A DNA stretch of 45,299 bases from Methanobrevibacter sp. (GCF_017410345.1 NZ_JAFQQZ010000051.1:1-45299), one strand, 5' to 3'; counted from the stretch's first letter, positions 1 to 8,767 are shown. Translations and numbers: made by a program. The notes: generated from the sequence alone by a model not told the origin.

Positions 1-1
1 A

Positions 2-169
2 GAATATATTCATTCTGGACTTCTTCGTGCTCGTTCAAGCGGAAGAATGGAATTGTACGCAAGTAAAGATAATGAGATTCTTGCAATTGTAGATTATGCG
101 CATAATAAGCTTAGCTTTGAAAAATTATTCTCTTCTATGATGTATGTAATGTGTTCTGCTCCAGAATAG
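2..169 (+). pseudogene. Truncated Mur ligase (pseudomurein-type) C-terminal fragment
   Basis: The frame enters from the left edge and reads GLLRARSSGRMELYASKD, then IVDYAHNKLSFEKLFSS. This matches the end of the central domain and the start of the C-terminal domain of MurE-like ligases (GRME and DYAH motifs). Such ligases build the peptide of pseudomurein in Methanobacteriales. An intact protein continues for over 100 residues after DYAH. Here the frame runs into an unrelated stretch (MMYVMCSAPE) and stops at 167-169. The break falls near position 137, where similarity to the family ends. I read this as a truncated, probably non-functional copy; the upstream part lies outside the window, so how much of the gene remains is unknown. 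Confidence 0.6.
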
Positions 170-287
170 ATTACTGCTCCATTTGTTGCCATATTATTTT
201 TAAATACATTATTTTTTAAAAATTCCATTTAAACCCTATTTCTAGTTCAGATGCTTTTTCAGTCCAGAATTTTTTTAGTTTAGATAC
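94..287 (-). pseudogene. Open frame remnant abutting the Mur ligase fragment
   Basis: The minus strand is open from about 287 to a stop at 94-96. It contains FWTEKASELEIGF and, after an ATG at 190-192, MATNGAVIYSGAEHITYI. NGA-x-IY followed by a short loop resembles the early part of Cof-type HAD phosphatases, but the match is short. The part below about 137 is only the antisense of the Mur ligase fragment, so the real similarity, if any, ends there. There is no ribosome site. It could be a gene remnant joined to the ligase fragment by an inversion or deletion, or chance. Confidence 0.2.
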
Positions 288-368
288 TTAATTATTTTAA
301 CAAATTTTATTTACTAGTTTCAATTAATATATTCTTATTGTATTTTAATTGTTTTTGTAGTGATTTTT

Positions 369-1856
369 ATGGCGTCTGAAAAGTCTGTGTGGGATAGTAA
401 TATTGCTTTTGTTTTGGCAATGATTGGTTCTGCTGTTGGTTTAGGAAATATTTGGCGTTTCCCGAATGTCCTTTATTCAAATGGTGGAGGATCATTCATG
501 ATTCCTTATATAGTGTCTCTATTTATTTTAGGAATCTCATTTGTTTTGGTGGAATATGCAGTAGGATTTAAGTTCAAGACATCTTTATCAAAGATATTCT
601 TCACCATCAAATCCCGATTGGAACCTGTCGCTTGGTTTATCATATTGGTTGTATTCCTAATCACAACATATTATGTTTGTGTAGTTGCTTGGGATTTGAT
701 ATATGTCGCTTTGAGCCTTACCAAGGCATGGGGTGCAAATCCTGATTTGTTCTTTACAGTTAGTGTTTTGCATGCCTCTGATTCCCTTTCAGGTATTTTC
801 ACTATTGTTCCATGGGTTTTCATTTCAATTCTTCTTATTTGGTTAAGTTCATGGTTCATTGTCCAAAAGGACTTGAATGAAGGTATCGGTAAAGTAAGCA
901 AAATATTATTGCCTGTTTTGCTTGTGATTGTTGTCATTATTGTTGCATTTTCCTTGACTTTGCCTGGCGCTTCAATAGGCTATACCCAGATATTCACTCC
1001 GGATTGGTCTGCATTGACCAATATGGATGTATGGCTGGCCGCATTTGGTCAGATCGTGTTTTCCCTTAGTTTAGGAATGTCCATTGCACTTACCTATGCA
1101 AGTTATCTTCCAGAAGACTCCAAATTAACTGACAATGCTTTGATTGTAGCATTTTCCAACTCCGGATTTGAAGTGTTCAATGCTATTGGGATCTTCTCAA
1201 TCTTAGGATTCATGACTTTAACCAGTGGCATTCCATTCGATGAGTTGGTTACTGAAGGAACAGGTTTGGCGTTTGTTGTTTTCCCGAAGGTATTTAATGT
1301 AATGGGTCCTTGGGCATCTGTCATTGGACCATTATTCTTCTTATGCATCTTATTTGCAGGCTTAACCTCTTTAATGGCTCTGCTTGAAGTGGCTTCATTT
1401 GCAATTTCTGAAAAATTTGGCTTTTCAAGAAGAAAATCCGCTACTGTTGTATGCATTGTCGGATTCTGCATATCATGTTTATTCTCAACTGCTGCAGGAA
1501 GCTACCTCTTAGGAATCTTTGATGCATTCCTAAATAACTTTGCATTGCTATTTGGAGTGTTCCTTGAATGTATAATATTCGGTTGGATATATAATTTTGA
1601 TGAGCTTGTTGAAGTCTTGAACACTCATTCATCCATTCAAATGGATCCATTCTGGAAGATTATCATCAAGTATGTCTTACCTGTTTGTATCTTTGTCTTA
1701 TGGGCTCAAGGAGTTTACAGCACTATCTTGACTGGAGAGTTCACAAGCCATATGGTTATGTTGGCTTTAGCTGTTGTCCTCATAGTTGTTCCAATAATAT
1801 TCACTCTATTGCCTGCCAAAAACGAGGAATACTATAAGCCACTTGATGACAAATAA
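369..1856 (+). CDS. SNF-family sodium-dependent amino acid transporter
   Basis: This is a LeuT-fold sodium:neurotransmitter symporter family protein of 495 residues with about 12 hydrophobic segments, expected in the cytoplasmic membrane. The diagnostic TM1 block GSAVGLGNIWRFP followed by NGGGSFMIPYI is intact. It keeps the residues aligned with LeuT Ala22 and Asn27 (sodium site 1) and Arg30 (outer gate). Substrate is probably an amino acid or related amine, but it cannot be read from sequence. An in-frame GTG at 360 is possible, but I prefer ATG 369: the GTG is part of a GTGAT ribosome site 5 nt upstream, and the protein then starts MASEKSVW, parallel to its neighbour. A second SNF gene follows after 305 nt on the same strand, suggesting tandem duplication. 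Confidence 0.9.
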   Translation: MASEKSVWDSNIAFVLAMIGSAVGLGNIWRFPNVLYSNGGGSFMIPYIVSLFILGISFVLVEYAVGFKFKTSLSKIFFTIKSRLEPVAWFIILVVFLITTYYVCVVAWDLIYVALSLTKAWGANPDLFFTVSVLHASDSLSGIFTIVPWVFISILLIWLSSWFIVQKDLNEGIGKVSKILLPVLLVIVVIIVAFSLTLPGASIGYTQIFTPDWSALTNMDVWLAAFGQIVFSLSLGMSIALTYASYLPEDSKLTDNALIVAFSNSGFEVFNAIGIFSILGFMTLTSGIPFDELVTEGTGLAFVVFPKVFNVMGPWASVIGPLFFLCILFAGLTSLMALLEVASFAISEKFGFSRRKSATVVCIVGFCISCLFSTAAGSYLLGIFDAFLNNFALLFGVFLECIIFGWIYNFDELVEVLNTHSSIQMDPFWKIIIKYVLPVCIFVLWAQGVYSTILTGEFTSHMVMLALAVVLIVVPIIFTLLPAKNEEYYKPLDDK

Positions 1857-2161
1857 TTTTTCAACTTTTTATTTTTTCATATTCTTTTCTATTTTTTATT
1901 TTTAAATATTCCTATCTATTTTTTATTTTTTCATATTCTTATCTATTTTTTACAATTTTTTCCAAAATAAGCAAATTTTTTAAATAATTAAAACTTCAAT
2001 ATATTATATAATAATGAAATTCTAAAATCAAATTATTTATGAGATTCAATTTAAGAAAATATATGATGTTCTGAAATTATTAATTTAATAGAATAAATAG
2101 AATGAATAAAAATAAATTGATTGATTATTCTTATTGATGTGATGTAATGGGTGATAAAATT
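1857..2161. repeat. T-rich intergenic tract with a 27-bp tandem repeat
   Basis: No gene is seen here. Directly after the transporter stop, three consecutive units of 26-27 bp (1866-1891, 1892-1918, 1919-1945) share the pattern T6-A-T5/6-CATATTC-TATCTA, followed by the start of a fourth. The T runs would serve as an archaeal U-rich transcription terminator for the upstream gene. The remainder (1950-2140) is AT-rich and must hold the promoter of the next gene; I cannot pick a single TATA box. Confidence 0.5.
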
Positions 2162-4525
2162 ATGGAAAATAGATGGGGCAGTTCAACTGGCTTCCTGATT
2201 GCTATGATAGGAGCCATTATCGGATTGTCTGGAATTTGGAAATTCTCTTATCTTATGTATGAGAATGGTGGAGGAACTTTCCTCATACCATATATTTTAG
2301 CTATTGTAGTCATGGCCATTCCTATTTTGGTATTGGAGTTTGCAGTAGGTTTTAAGTTCAAATCAAGTCTGCCTAAGGTATTCTACAATATCAAATCGGA
2401 GTTTGAGATAATAGCTTGGTTTATTGTATTCCTGATTTTTATAGTCCTAATCTATTATACCTGCATAATGTCTTGGGACCTTATCTACATTATCCTTAGT
2501 TTATTTAAAGGATGGGGCAATAATCCTAGTGTTTTCTTTACAACTACACTATTACACAGCACCTCTAATCCATATGGGCTGACTTATCTTGTGGTTCCTA
2601 TTGGAGTGGGGCTTATATTCATATGGGGTTTGATATATTTATTCTCCCGCAAGGAAATCAACAAGGGAATACTTACTATCAGCAAAATCTCTTTGATATT
2701 GTCCTTTGTATTATTGATTGGCATGCTGATATTCGCTCTTCAATTGCCTGGCTCCCGTACAGGAATAATGGCACTGTTCAATCCGAATTGGGGGGTCTTA
2801 CTGGATGTGAATGTTTGGCTTGCCGCATTTGGCCAATTGATATTCTCATACGGTTTAGGATATGCAGTTGCAAGCACATATTCATCTTATATACCAGGGG
2901 ATGCCAAACTGATCGACAATGCATGGATCATTGTATTGGTGAGTCTGGTCTTTGAAGTCTTGGTTTCAGTTCTCCTCTTTGCGATTATGGGTTATATGGC
3001 ATTAGGAAGGAACATTCCAATCACCAGTTTGGTAAGTGACGGATTCTCATTGATATTTGTTGTTTTCCCTAATGTATTCAATATAATGGATCCATGGGTT
3101 TATATGGTTGCTCCGGCATTCTTCCTGCTTTTGTTTGTTGGAAGCTTAAGCACCATTTTAGCTTTGATTGAACCATTGTCCAATGCAATAAGTGAAAAAT
3201 TTGCATGGTCAAGGGACAGAGCTGTCAGACAGCTTGTTCTAGTGGGCCTGTTCCTATCATTCATATTTGCAACCGGTATGGGAGAATACCTTTTAAGAAT
3301 CACTGATTCATTCATAAGCCAATTTGCGATTATATTGGGGGTTCTCCTTGAACTCCTTGTTTTAGGATGGGTATATGACATTGAAGACCTTCGTTCAGTA
3401 TTGAATGACAATTCCTATATCAAGGTGGATCAATCTTGGATAATTACCATCAAATTCATTATCCCAATCATTTTAGCTGTCATTTGGATTTTAGGAGTCT
3501 ATAGCTTAATTCTTGCCGGAGATAGGCAAAGCTTGCTTGTTCAGTCAGTCATTGCTTCAATATTTGTGATTGTTCCTTTGGCTTTAACCATTATTCCTTA
3601 TAAGACAGATTACTCCCTTGACCTATCAGACAGTAAATCTGGAGTAAACTACTTTAAGGAAAAGGAATATGTCGAGAAGACCATTGACGATTATGCAGAA
3701 GAAGAAAGTCATAATCCTTTATTTGACAAAAATGGATCATTCGTTAGTCCATATAAGTCTTTAAGGAATAGGTTTAAAAAGGATGATAACGAGGATGAAG
3801 AACTTGATCATATTGAAGAGGAAGACAAATCCAAATCAAGAAGATTGAACAGATTCGGCAATTCCAAATCCAAATCAGGAAAGAATGTATTGAGAAATGT
3901 TGACATGTCTTCTGAAGAATTTGATTCCCCTTATGATGAGGATTTCGATGACAAGTATAATAGGGATGTTTATGGTGATTCCTATTCCGAATCTAATGAT
4001 TCCCCTCAGGATAAAAGAAAATCAAAATCATTATTCGGTAAACTGAACGTCTTCAATAGGGATGATGGTGAGGACTTAGAGGATGATTTCGATGAGGATA
4101 TAAGCTTTGATAACGATTTTGATTACATTTCCCCTATTAAGGATGAAAGTCAAAGTGCTAAAAGGTCAGGCCCTAGCTTCAAGAGCTCTAAGGATGCAGA
4201 GATTTTTGATAATCTGGATGATTATGCTGAAAGGCCTAAGGCAAAACCTAAAGCCAAATCAAAAGCAAAATCCAAACCGAAGGCTAAGGCCAAATCTTCT
4301 AAAAAACCTAAGGTTGAAGAGCCTGTTGAAGAGGAGTATGAAGACTTCAGTGATGATTTCTTTGATGATGGAGTATTTGGCGATGAGGGATACGAATCCC
4401 TTTTGGACGATTATGTTGAACCTAAATCCAAGTCCAAATCAAAATCCAAGTCTAAAAAAGATGAAGATAAGATTTATGATTATGAAAGAAAAGGGGCAGA
4501 TTCTGTTTTCAATTTAGATGAGTGA
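2162..4525 (+). CDS. SNF-family transporter paralogue with long charged C-terminal tail
   Basis: This protein of 787 residues has two parts. Residues 1 to about 480 form an SNF/LeuT-type membrane domain, clearly homologous to the upstream gene (NGGGTFLIPYI, FAVGFKFKSSLPKVFYNIKSE). Residues from about 480 to 787 form a hydrophilic tail rich in Asp, Glu, Lys and Ser, with low-complexity KAKPKAKSKAKSKPKAKAK and KSKSKSKSK stretches; it should be cytoplasmic and largely disordered. TM1 reads GLSGIWKFS where the paralogue has GLGNIWRFP, so residues of sodium site 1 and the outer gate have changed. ATG 2162 has a GGTGAT site 6 nt upstream and matches the paralogue start; ATG 2147 is a weaker alternative. 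The tail keeps codon usage like the rest of the gene, arguing against a frameshift artefact. Confidence 0.85.
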   Translation: MENRWGSSTGFLIAMIGAIIGLSGIWKFSYLMYENGGGTFLIPYILAIVVMAIPILVLEFAVGFKFKSSLPKVFYNIKSEFEIIAWFIVFLIFIVLIYYTCIMSWDLIYIILSLFKGWGNNPSVFFTTTLLHSTSNPYGLTYLVVPIGVGLIFIWGLIYLFSRKEINKGILTISKISLILSFVLLIGMLIFALQLPGSRTGIMALFNPNWGVLLDVNVWLAAFGQLIFSYGLGYAVASTYSSYIPGDAKLIDNAWIIVLVSLVFEVLVSVLLFAIMGYMALGRNIPITSLVSDGFSLIFVVFPNVFNIMDPWVYMVAPAFFLLLFVGSLSTILALIEPLSNAISEKFAWSRDRAVRQLVLVGLFLSFIFATGMGEYLLRITDSFISQFAIILGVLLELLVLGWVYDIEDLRSVLNDNSYIKVDQSWIITIKFIIPIILAVIWILGVYSLILAGDRQSLLVQSVIASIFVIVPLALTIIPYKTDYSLDLSDSKSGVNYFKEKEYVEKTIDDYAEEESHNPLFDKNGSFVSPYKSLRNRFKKDDNEDEELDHIEEEDKSKSRRLNRFGNSKSKSGKNVLRNVDMSSEEFDSPYDEDFDDKYNRDVYGDSYSESNDSPQDKRKSKSLFGKLNVFNRDDGEDLEDDFDEDISFDNDFDYISPIKDESQSAKRSGPSFKSSKDAEIFDNLDDYAERPKAKPKAKSKAKSKPKAKAKSSKKPKVEEPVEEEYEDFSDDFFDDGVFGDEGYESLLDDYVEPKSKSKSKSKSKKDEDKIYDYERKGADSVFNLDE

Positions 4526-4527
4526 GT

Positions 4528-4562
4528 TAAACTTTAAAAAACTTGATTAAGATTTTCCCTTT
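4528..4562 (+). terminator. Hairpin/T-tract end of SNF paralogue
   Basis: Three nt after the stop, AAACTTT and AAACTT half-arms are followed by GATTAAGATTTT and a long T-rich tract. It resembles, in degenerate form, the hairpin elements found after mptE and after the cation efflux gene. Confidence 0.35.
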
Positions 4563-4765
4563 TTTCTTTTCTATTTTTTTAATTTTTTCTATTTTTTAAT
4601 TTTTTATTTTCTAAATTTTTAATTAATTCTTTTTCATTTTTTAAAATTTTAATTTTTCATTTTTTTCAATATTTTTGTAAAATTTATTCTATTTTTCATG
4701 TTTTTTTATAATAATATATATAAAGATAAAAACATAATTAATATTATCTTAAAAAGGTGTATCAT

Positions 4766-5296
4766 ATGGATAAAAAAATGGCTATTCTAATAGTTGCTGT
4801 ATTTTGTTTATTATGTCTAGGTTCCTATTTGATCTTTGAACCTGGCAGAGATGTTACCTATCATCAAGTTAATTTAACAAATTCCTGTTCAGCTAAAGTT
4901 CCATTAACAGATAAGGTATCCGAATATGAGGATAATCTGAATATTCATTACTATTGTGATTATGATTATGGTCTTAACATTACCAGTTTCAATAACGGAT
5001 CTCCTGTTACTGGATCACAGGGACTTCTAAGATTCAATAATATTAAGAAAGAGGTTTTAGGCACTGAGAAAGCAAGTAACGGCAATTTCACTTATTATAA
5101 AAACAATAAACTGGGAACTTATACTGTCTTTGTTGAAGATAAGATGTCAAATAACTTTATTCTAATGTCTTCAAAGGATTTGACAATTTTGAATACGGTT
5201 TATAATAGTTTAGAGGCAAGAATAGTTGTGGATGATTATGAATTGCAACAGATGTATTCCAACAATTCTGCCAATAATTCATCTCATTATTATTAG
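4766..5296 (+). CDS. Small membrane-anchored hypothetical protein
   Basis: I do not recognise a family. The 176-residue product has an N-terminal hydrophobic segment (residues 5-22, AILIVAVFCLLCLGSYLIF) after MDKK. That predicts a signal anchor with the rest outside the cell. The exterior part contains several Asn-x-Ser/Thr sites, two Cys residues (in NSCSAK and HYYCDY) and no catalytic motif. It ends in a Ser/Asn-rich tail. The start is taken as ATG 4766 because AAAGGTG lies 7 nt upstream; the in-frame GTG at 4757 is part of that site. A TATA-like ATATATATAAAG at about 4714 suggests its own promoter. Role unknown; a cell-surface or envelope protein is a reasonable guess. Confidence 0.7.
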   Translation: MDKKMAILIVAVFCLLCLGSYLIFEPGRDVTYHQVNLTNSCSAKVPLTDKVSEYEDNLNIHYYCDYDYGLNITSFNNGSPVTGSQGLLRFNNIKKEVLGTEKASNGNFTYYKNNKLGTYTVFVEDKMSNNFILMSSKDLTILNTVYNSLEARIVVDDYELQQMYSNNSANNSSHYY

Positions 5297-5384
5297 GACT
5301 TATTAATCTTTTAATTTTTTATTTAAATTTTTAATTTTGTCCAGTTTATTAGTTTTATTAGATTTTATTTTTAATTGTGATAAT

Positions 5385-7178
5385 ATGAATACTGCAGAAG
5401 CATTGATCAGATTGCTTGAAGAGGATGGTGTCAAGCATATATTCGGACACCCTGGAGAACAGATACTTCCTTTCTATAAGGCCTTGAAGGATTCTTCAAT
5501 TGAGCATATCTTAACAAGACATGAACAGGGGGCCGCTCATGCTGCAGATGCGTATGCCCGTTCATCAGGCGATTATGGCCTATGCGTTTCCACTGCAGGT
5601 CCAGGTGCCATGAATCTGGTTATGGGACTCGCAACTGCATTTAAGGATTCAGTGCCTCTTCTCGTATTTACAGGAGATAACGATTATCATATAAAAGATG
5701 AGGACTTTTTTCAAAATTCCCCAATAAATGGTGTTTTTGAAAACATAACTGTCAAGAGCTTTCACCCATATTCTGCCAAATCAGCTATTTTTAATTTGAT
5801 TGAAGCTTTGGTCATACTTAAGAAATATCCGAAGGGACCGGTTCATATCAATCTTTCCAGAGACATTCTGCTTGAAGATGTCGATTTGGGGGATATTGAT
5901 TTCAAGGATATGGTTGATTCTTTTGATCATGCTATTTTTAGTGACATTGATTCTGATTTGGATATATTTAATGAAAAGATTCCCAATGTTGATAATCTTT
6001 ATGAATTAGTGGAAATTTTTGATAAATACTTTAGATATTTTGATGGCAAATTGGTATTTATTGAAGATTCTTTAGAAAATACAATGACTGATGTAGATAA
6101 CAATATCAACTTAGCCATCGAAAAAGTTAAAGTTTCACGAAAACCATTAGTCGTTGTAGGAAATGGTATAGTTTGGGGGAAAGCTATAAAAAAATTAAGC
6201 ACTTTTGTAAGTAAAACATGGGTTCCTATTGCAACTACTTTTCACTCCAAGGGAATCATAAGTGAAAGCGATAAATTGAACCTTGGACTTCTCGGACTTA
6301 GGGGAACTTCACTTGCAAATTATGCATATGAGAATTCAGATTGCATTCTGGTTTTAGGTGCAAGATTGTCTGAGCGAACCATTGCTTCCTGTGATTATGA
6401 TAGTGTTTGCGATAAGGTCATTCATGTAAACATTGATGAAACCTGTCTTGAAGGCAATATCAATCTTCCTATGGATGCATCAGACTTCCTGGATTTATTG
6501 TTGGATGAAATTGAATCCAAAGACTATAAGGATAAGGACTTTATTTTATATCAGGATTGGATCAATGAGATCTATTCCAATTATGAAGAGTTGGTTGTTG
6601 ATGGCATTGATGACATTGAGGATAATTACATTACATTAAGGCCTCCTTATGCAATCAATAAGATTGTAAATGCATTCAAAGGAAGCTATTTCCTATCAGA
6701 TGCCGGCACCCATACCACTTGGACAACATTGCTCTCCAAGAATGACAAGTTCGGAAAGCTATTGTTCTCCGGCGGATTCGGTCCAATGGGCTATGGTTTG
6801 GCTGCTTCCGTCGGTGTAGCCATTGCACATCCGGATGACCCTGTTGTTGTTATCTGCGGTGATGGTGACATTCAAATGGTCATTCAGGAATTGGCTACAA
6901 TCATTGAATATGACTTGAATGTGAATGTTTTCATTATAGACAATTCCCAATTGGGCATCATTCGCCAATGGGAAGAGACAGTCTATGATATGGATAGGTA
7001 TCAGATAGATTTGAAAAATCCTGATTTTGTAAAATTAGCAGATGCTTATGGAATTGACTCTGTAAAGGTTGAGTCAAAGGAAGACCTTGAATTGGCCATT
7101 GACAATGCTTTCAGTTCCAGCCATGCATTCTTGGCTGATGTTTGCGTTTGCCAAGAGAACATTCCATTGCCTAAATGA
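5385..7178 (+). CDS. Acetolactate-synthase-like thiamine pyrophosphate enzyme
   Basis: A 597-residue TPP-dependent enzyme of the IlvB/POX family. Glu47 in RHEQGA is the conserved cofactor-activating residue. The C-terminal TPP/Mg motif is GDGDIQMVIQELATI with IIDNSQLGIIRQWEE, very close to acetohydroxyacid synthase large subunits. A central nucleotide-binding-like domain lies around residues 250-390. Synthases of this type join two 2-oxo acids in branched-chain amino acid synthesis. However, no small regulatory subunit (ilvN) or other ilv gene is adjacent, so this may be a paralogue with another 2-oxo acid substrate. The start is ATG 5385, with GTGAT just upstream; the upstream in-frame start at 5337 has no ribosome site. 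Confidence 0.8.
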   Translation: MNTAEALIRLLEEDGVKHIFGHPGEQILPFYKALKDSSIEHILTRHEQGAAHAADAYARSSGDYGLCVSTAGPGAMNLVMGLATAFKDSVPLLVFTGDNDYHIKDEDFFQNSPINGVFENITVKSFHPYSAKSAIFNLIEALVILKKYPKGPVHINLSRDILLEDVDLGDIDFKDMVDSFDHAIFSDIDSDLDIFNEKIPNVDNLYELVEIFDKYFRYFDGKLVFIEDSLENTMTDVDNNINLAIEKVKVSRKPLVVVGNGIVWGKAIKKLSTFVSKTWVPIATTFHSKGIISESDKLNLGLLGLRGTSLANYAYENSDCILVLGARLSERTIASCDYDSVCDKVIHVNIDETCLEGNINLPMDASDFLDLLLDEIESKDYKDKDFILYQDWINEIYSNYEELVVDGIDDIEDNYITLRPPYAINKIVNAFKGSYFLSDAGTHTTWTTLLSKNDKFGKLLFSGGFGPMGYGLAASVGVAIAHPDDPVVVICGDGDIQMVIQELATIIEYDLNVNVFIIDNSQLGIIRQWEETVYDMDRYQIDLKNPDFVKLADAYGIDSVKVESKEDLELAIDNAFSSSHAFLADVCVCQENIPLPK

Positions 7179-7199
7179 ATTTCTTTTTTAATAAAACAA

Positions 7200-7547
7200 T
7201 CACGGTTTTTCCTCTAAAAATTGTTTTATCAATTTATTTTCATTATCTTTAACAGTTTTTTCATATTTTTCATCAATAGCTTCAATGGTGTATTCATTTC
7301 CAATATCTTTTAATAGGTAAGCTATAGGCTCTATTTCCAAATGGGATAGAATTGGTTCAGATTGAATTTTAATTCTCCTTATCAGTTTCCTTAAGCCGTT
7401 ATCTTTAATTTCAGATGGATTTGATTCAATTGAAATCACTTCCACTTTGAAGATTAAATAGATTTCATCATTGAATATGGGGATGGCTTCACTGAATTCA
7501 TAAAATGTTCCCTTTTTGAATTTATTCAATATTTCATATCCATCCAT
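7200..7547 (-). CDS. Hypothetical protein, third gene of the GerW/DUF2953 cluster
   Basis: I do not recognise a family. The 115-residue product (MDGYEILNKFKKGTFYEF...) has no membrane segment and is moderately acidic, with a Lys/Glu-rich C terminus. It is the last of three same-strand genes after the GerW-like and DUF2953-like genes, 62 nt after the latter, so probably co-transcribed. I choose ATG 7547 because AAGTGATGG lies directly upstream; ATG 7562 would add five residues. Its stop is only 21 nt from the stop of the convergent TPP enzyme gene. Confidence 0.6.
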   Translation of the reverse strand: MDGYEILNKFKKGTFYEFSEAIPIFNDEIYLIFKVEVISIESNPSEIKDNGLRKLIRRIKIQSEPILSHLEIEPIAYLLKDIGNEYTIEAIDEKYEKTVKDNENKLIKQFLEEKP

Positions 7548-7609
7548 ACCATCACTTCCCATTGGTCAATTTCAGTCTTTTTATATTCTTTCTATTCTTT
7601 TTATTCTTC

Positions 7610-8233
7610 TTATCCTATGATTTCTTTAATCAATTCTCTAATGTTCTTTTCAGTCAATAAAATCATGCTGTAGGCCAATAGAAACAAGAGATTTATTTTC
7701 AATTCGAGCTTTCCCTCAAAATCAATTATTTCTTCTGTAAACTTAGGTTCTACAGTTAGCAGACTTGGGTTTGTGCTATTTAGAATGGCTCCTATTGACC
7801 AAATCCAACTTGCTATCTTAACGGTGGTTGTATGATTGCCAAGGCCGATTACTAGGTTTCCTTCCAATTTCTTTAAATCGATGGTCTTTAAAAGCTTATT
7901 CAAATAGTCCTTAAGCTCTTCCTTGGATTTTATTAATCCGTTTATGATTGGCTTGATCTCTTCGTATTTTTCTTTCAGGCCTTTGTCTTCATCTAAAGTC
8001 TCATCCAAATCATCAGCTGAATCTTCAGTATCATCATTTTCGGTCTTGTCATCATTTCCATTAGTGCCTGTTCTTGTAAAAATAGGTATCTTAAGTATAG
8101 TTGCCTTTAATTCATATTCAACCATACTCTTATCCTTTTCAACGGTTAATAATATTCTCAAGCCGTTGTATAGGATTATTGAAAATAGGATAATCAAGGC
8201 GATTATTATGGTTAAAAAAAGATTGAAGTTCAT
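7610..8233 (-). CDS. DUF2953 (YtfI-like) membrane protein
   Basis: The 207-residue product starts with a hydrophobic segment (residues 5-27), followed by a short basic/polar beta-rich stretch (LLTVEKDKSMVEYELKATIL). Next come a very acidic low-complexity insert around residues 58-85 (Asp/Glu/Thr) and a C-terminal half with KLEGNLVIGLGNHTTTV and hydrophobic helices. The order and the gene next door match DUF2953, the family of Bacillus YtfI, which in endospore formers sits beside ytfJ/gerW. Function is not established. The start has AGGCGATGAA immediately upstream. It lies 51 nt after the GerW-like gene. The DUF assignment rests on both layout and sequence style, so it is moderately sure. Confidence 0.6.
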   Translation of the reverse strand: MNFNLFLTIIIALIILFSIILYNGLRILLTVEKDKSMVEYELKATILKIPIFTRTGTNGNDDKTENDDTEDSADDLDETLDEDKGLKEKYEEIKPIINGLIKSKEELKDYLNKLLKTIDLKKLEGNLVIGLGNHTTTVKIASWIWSIGAILNSTNPSLLTVEPKFTEEIIDFEGKLELKINLLFLLAYSMILLTEKNIRELIKEIIG

Positions 8234-8284
8234 TTCATCGCCTTTTCATATTTATTAATTTTTTTTATTTTATGGATTTATAGA

Positions 8285-8767
8285 TTATTCATCATCTATT
8301 TCAATGTCCAATTTCTCTTCAGCATCATCCACTATATCTTCAGCCTTTTCTCTTATTTCCCCATCCTTGATTTCAACTTCAGTAATATCATCAACATTTA
8401 TGTAATCATCTTCACTGTTTTGGGATGGAATCAAATCCTTTATTATATCGGTTATTATCAATCCTAATTCATTCAATGCCTTATTGCCTTCACTGCCTTT
8501 TGTTAAGTTGATTGTCCTGATTCCTTCTGCTCCGGTTTTGCCTTTTGTTACAACAACCATGGTGGTAGGCTCAACGCTTACACCTGCACCGGTTCCGGTT
8601 ATTTCATTTTCCTTTTTGTGTTCACCTATTCCAAAGCCTACTGCAGCCTTGGATACTGGAATCAATATCTTATCTTCGGTTTCGATTGGCTCTCCAATGT
8701 AGTTGCTGATGTTAACAAGCTTTCTCAATTCTTCTACAGTAGTTTTAATTGGTGCATCATCTATCAT
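8285..8767 (-). CDS. GerW/YtfJ-family protein
   Basis: A 160-residue protein with the hallmarks of the GerW (sporulation protein YtfJ) family: an N-terminal segment ending in IGEPIETEDKILIPVSKA, then GFGIGEHK, a Gly-rich GTGAGVSVEPTTMVVV block, and a C-terminal acidic tail. In Bacillus this protein is needed for normal germination. Archaea make no spores, so its role here must be different and is unknown. It begins the operon with the DUF2953-like gene, as ytfJ and ytfI are neighbours in Firmicutes. The start has AAGGAGCT seven nt upstream. The 255-nt gap upstream holds the probable promoter and the terminator of the preceding gene. Confidence 0.8.
   Translation of the reverse strand: MIDDAPIKTTVEELRKLVNISNYIGEPIETEDKILIPVSKAAVGFGIGEHKKENEITGTGAGVSVEPTTMVVVTKGKTGAEGIRTINLTKGSEGNKALNELGLIITDIIKDLIPSQNSEDDYINVDDITEVEIKDGEIREKAEDIVDDAEEKLDIEIDDE

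Noticed and set aside
1103-1471. Long antisense frames over the transporter, CDC48 and ligase genes
   Set aside because: They are reading-frame shadows with Ser/Thr-rich or Met-poor sequence, no ribosome sites and no family features.
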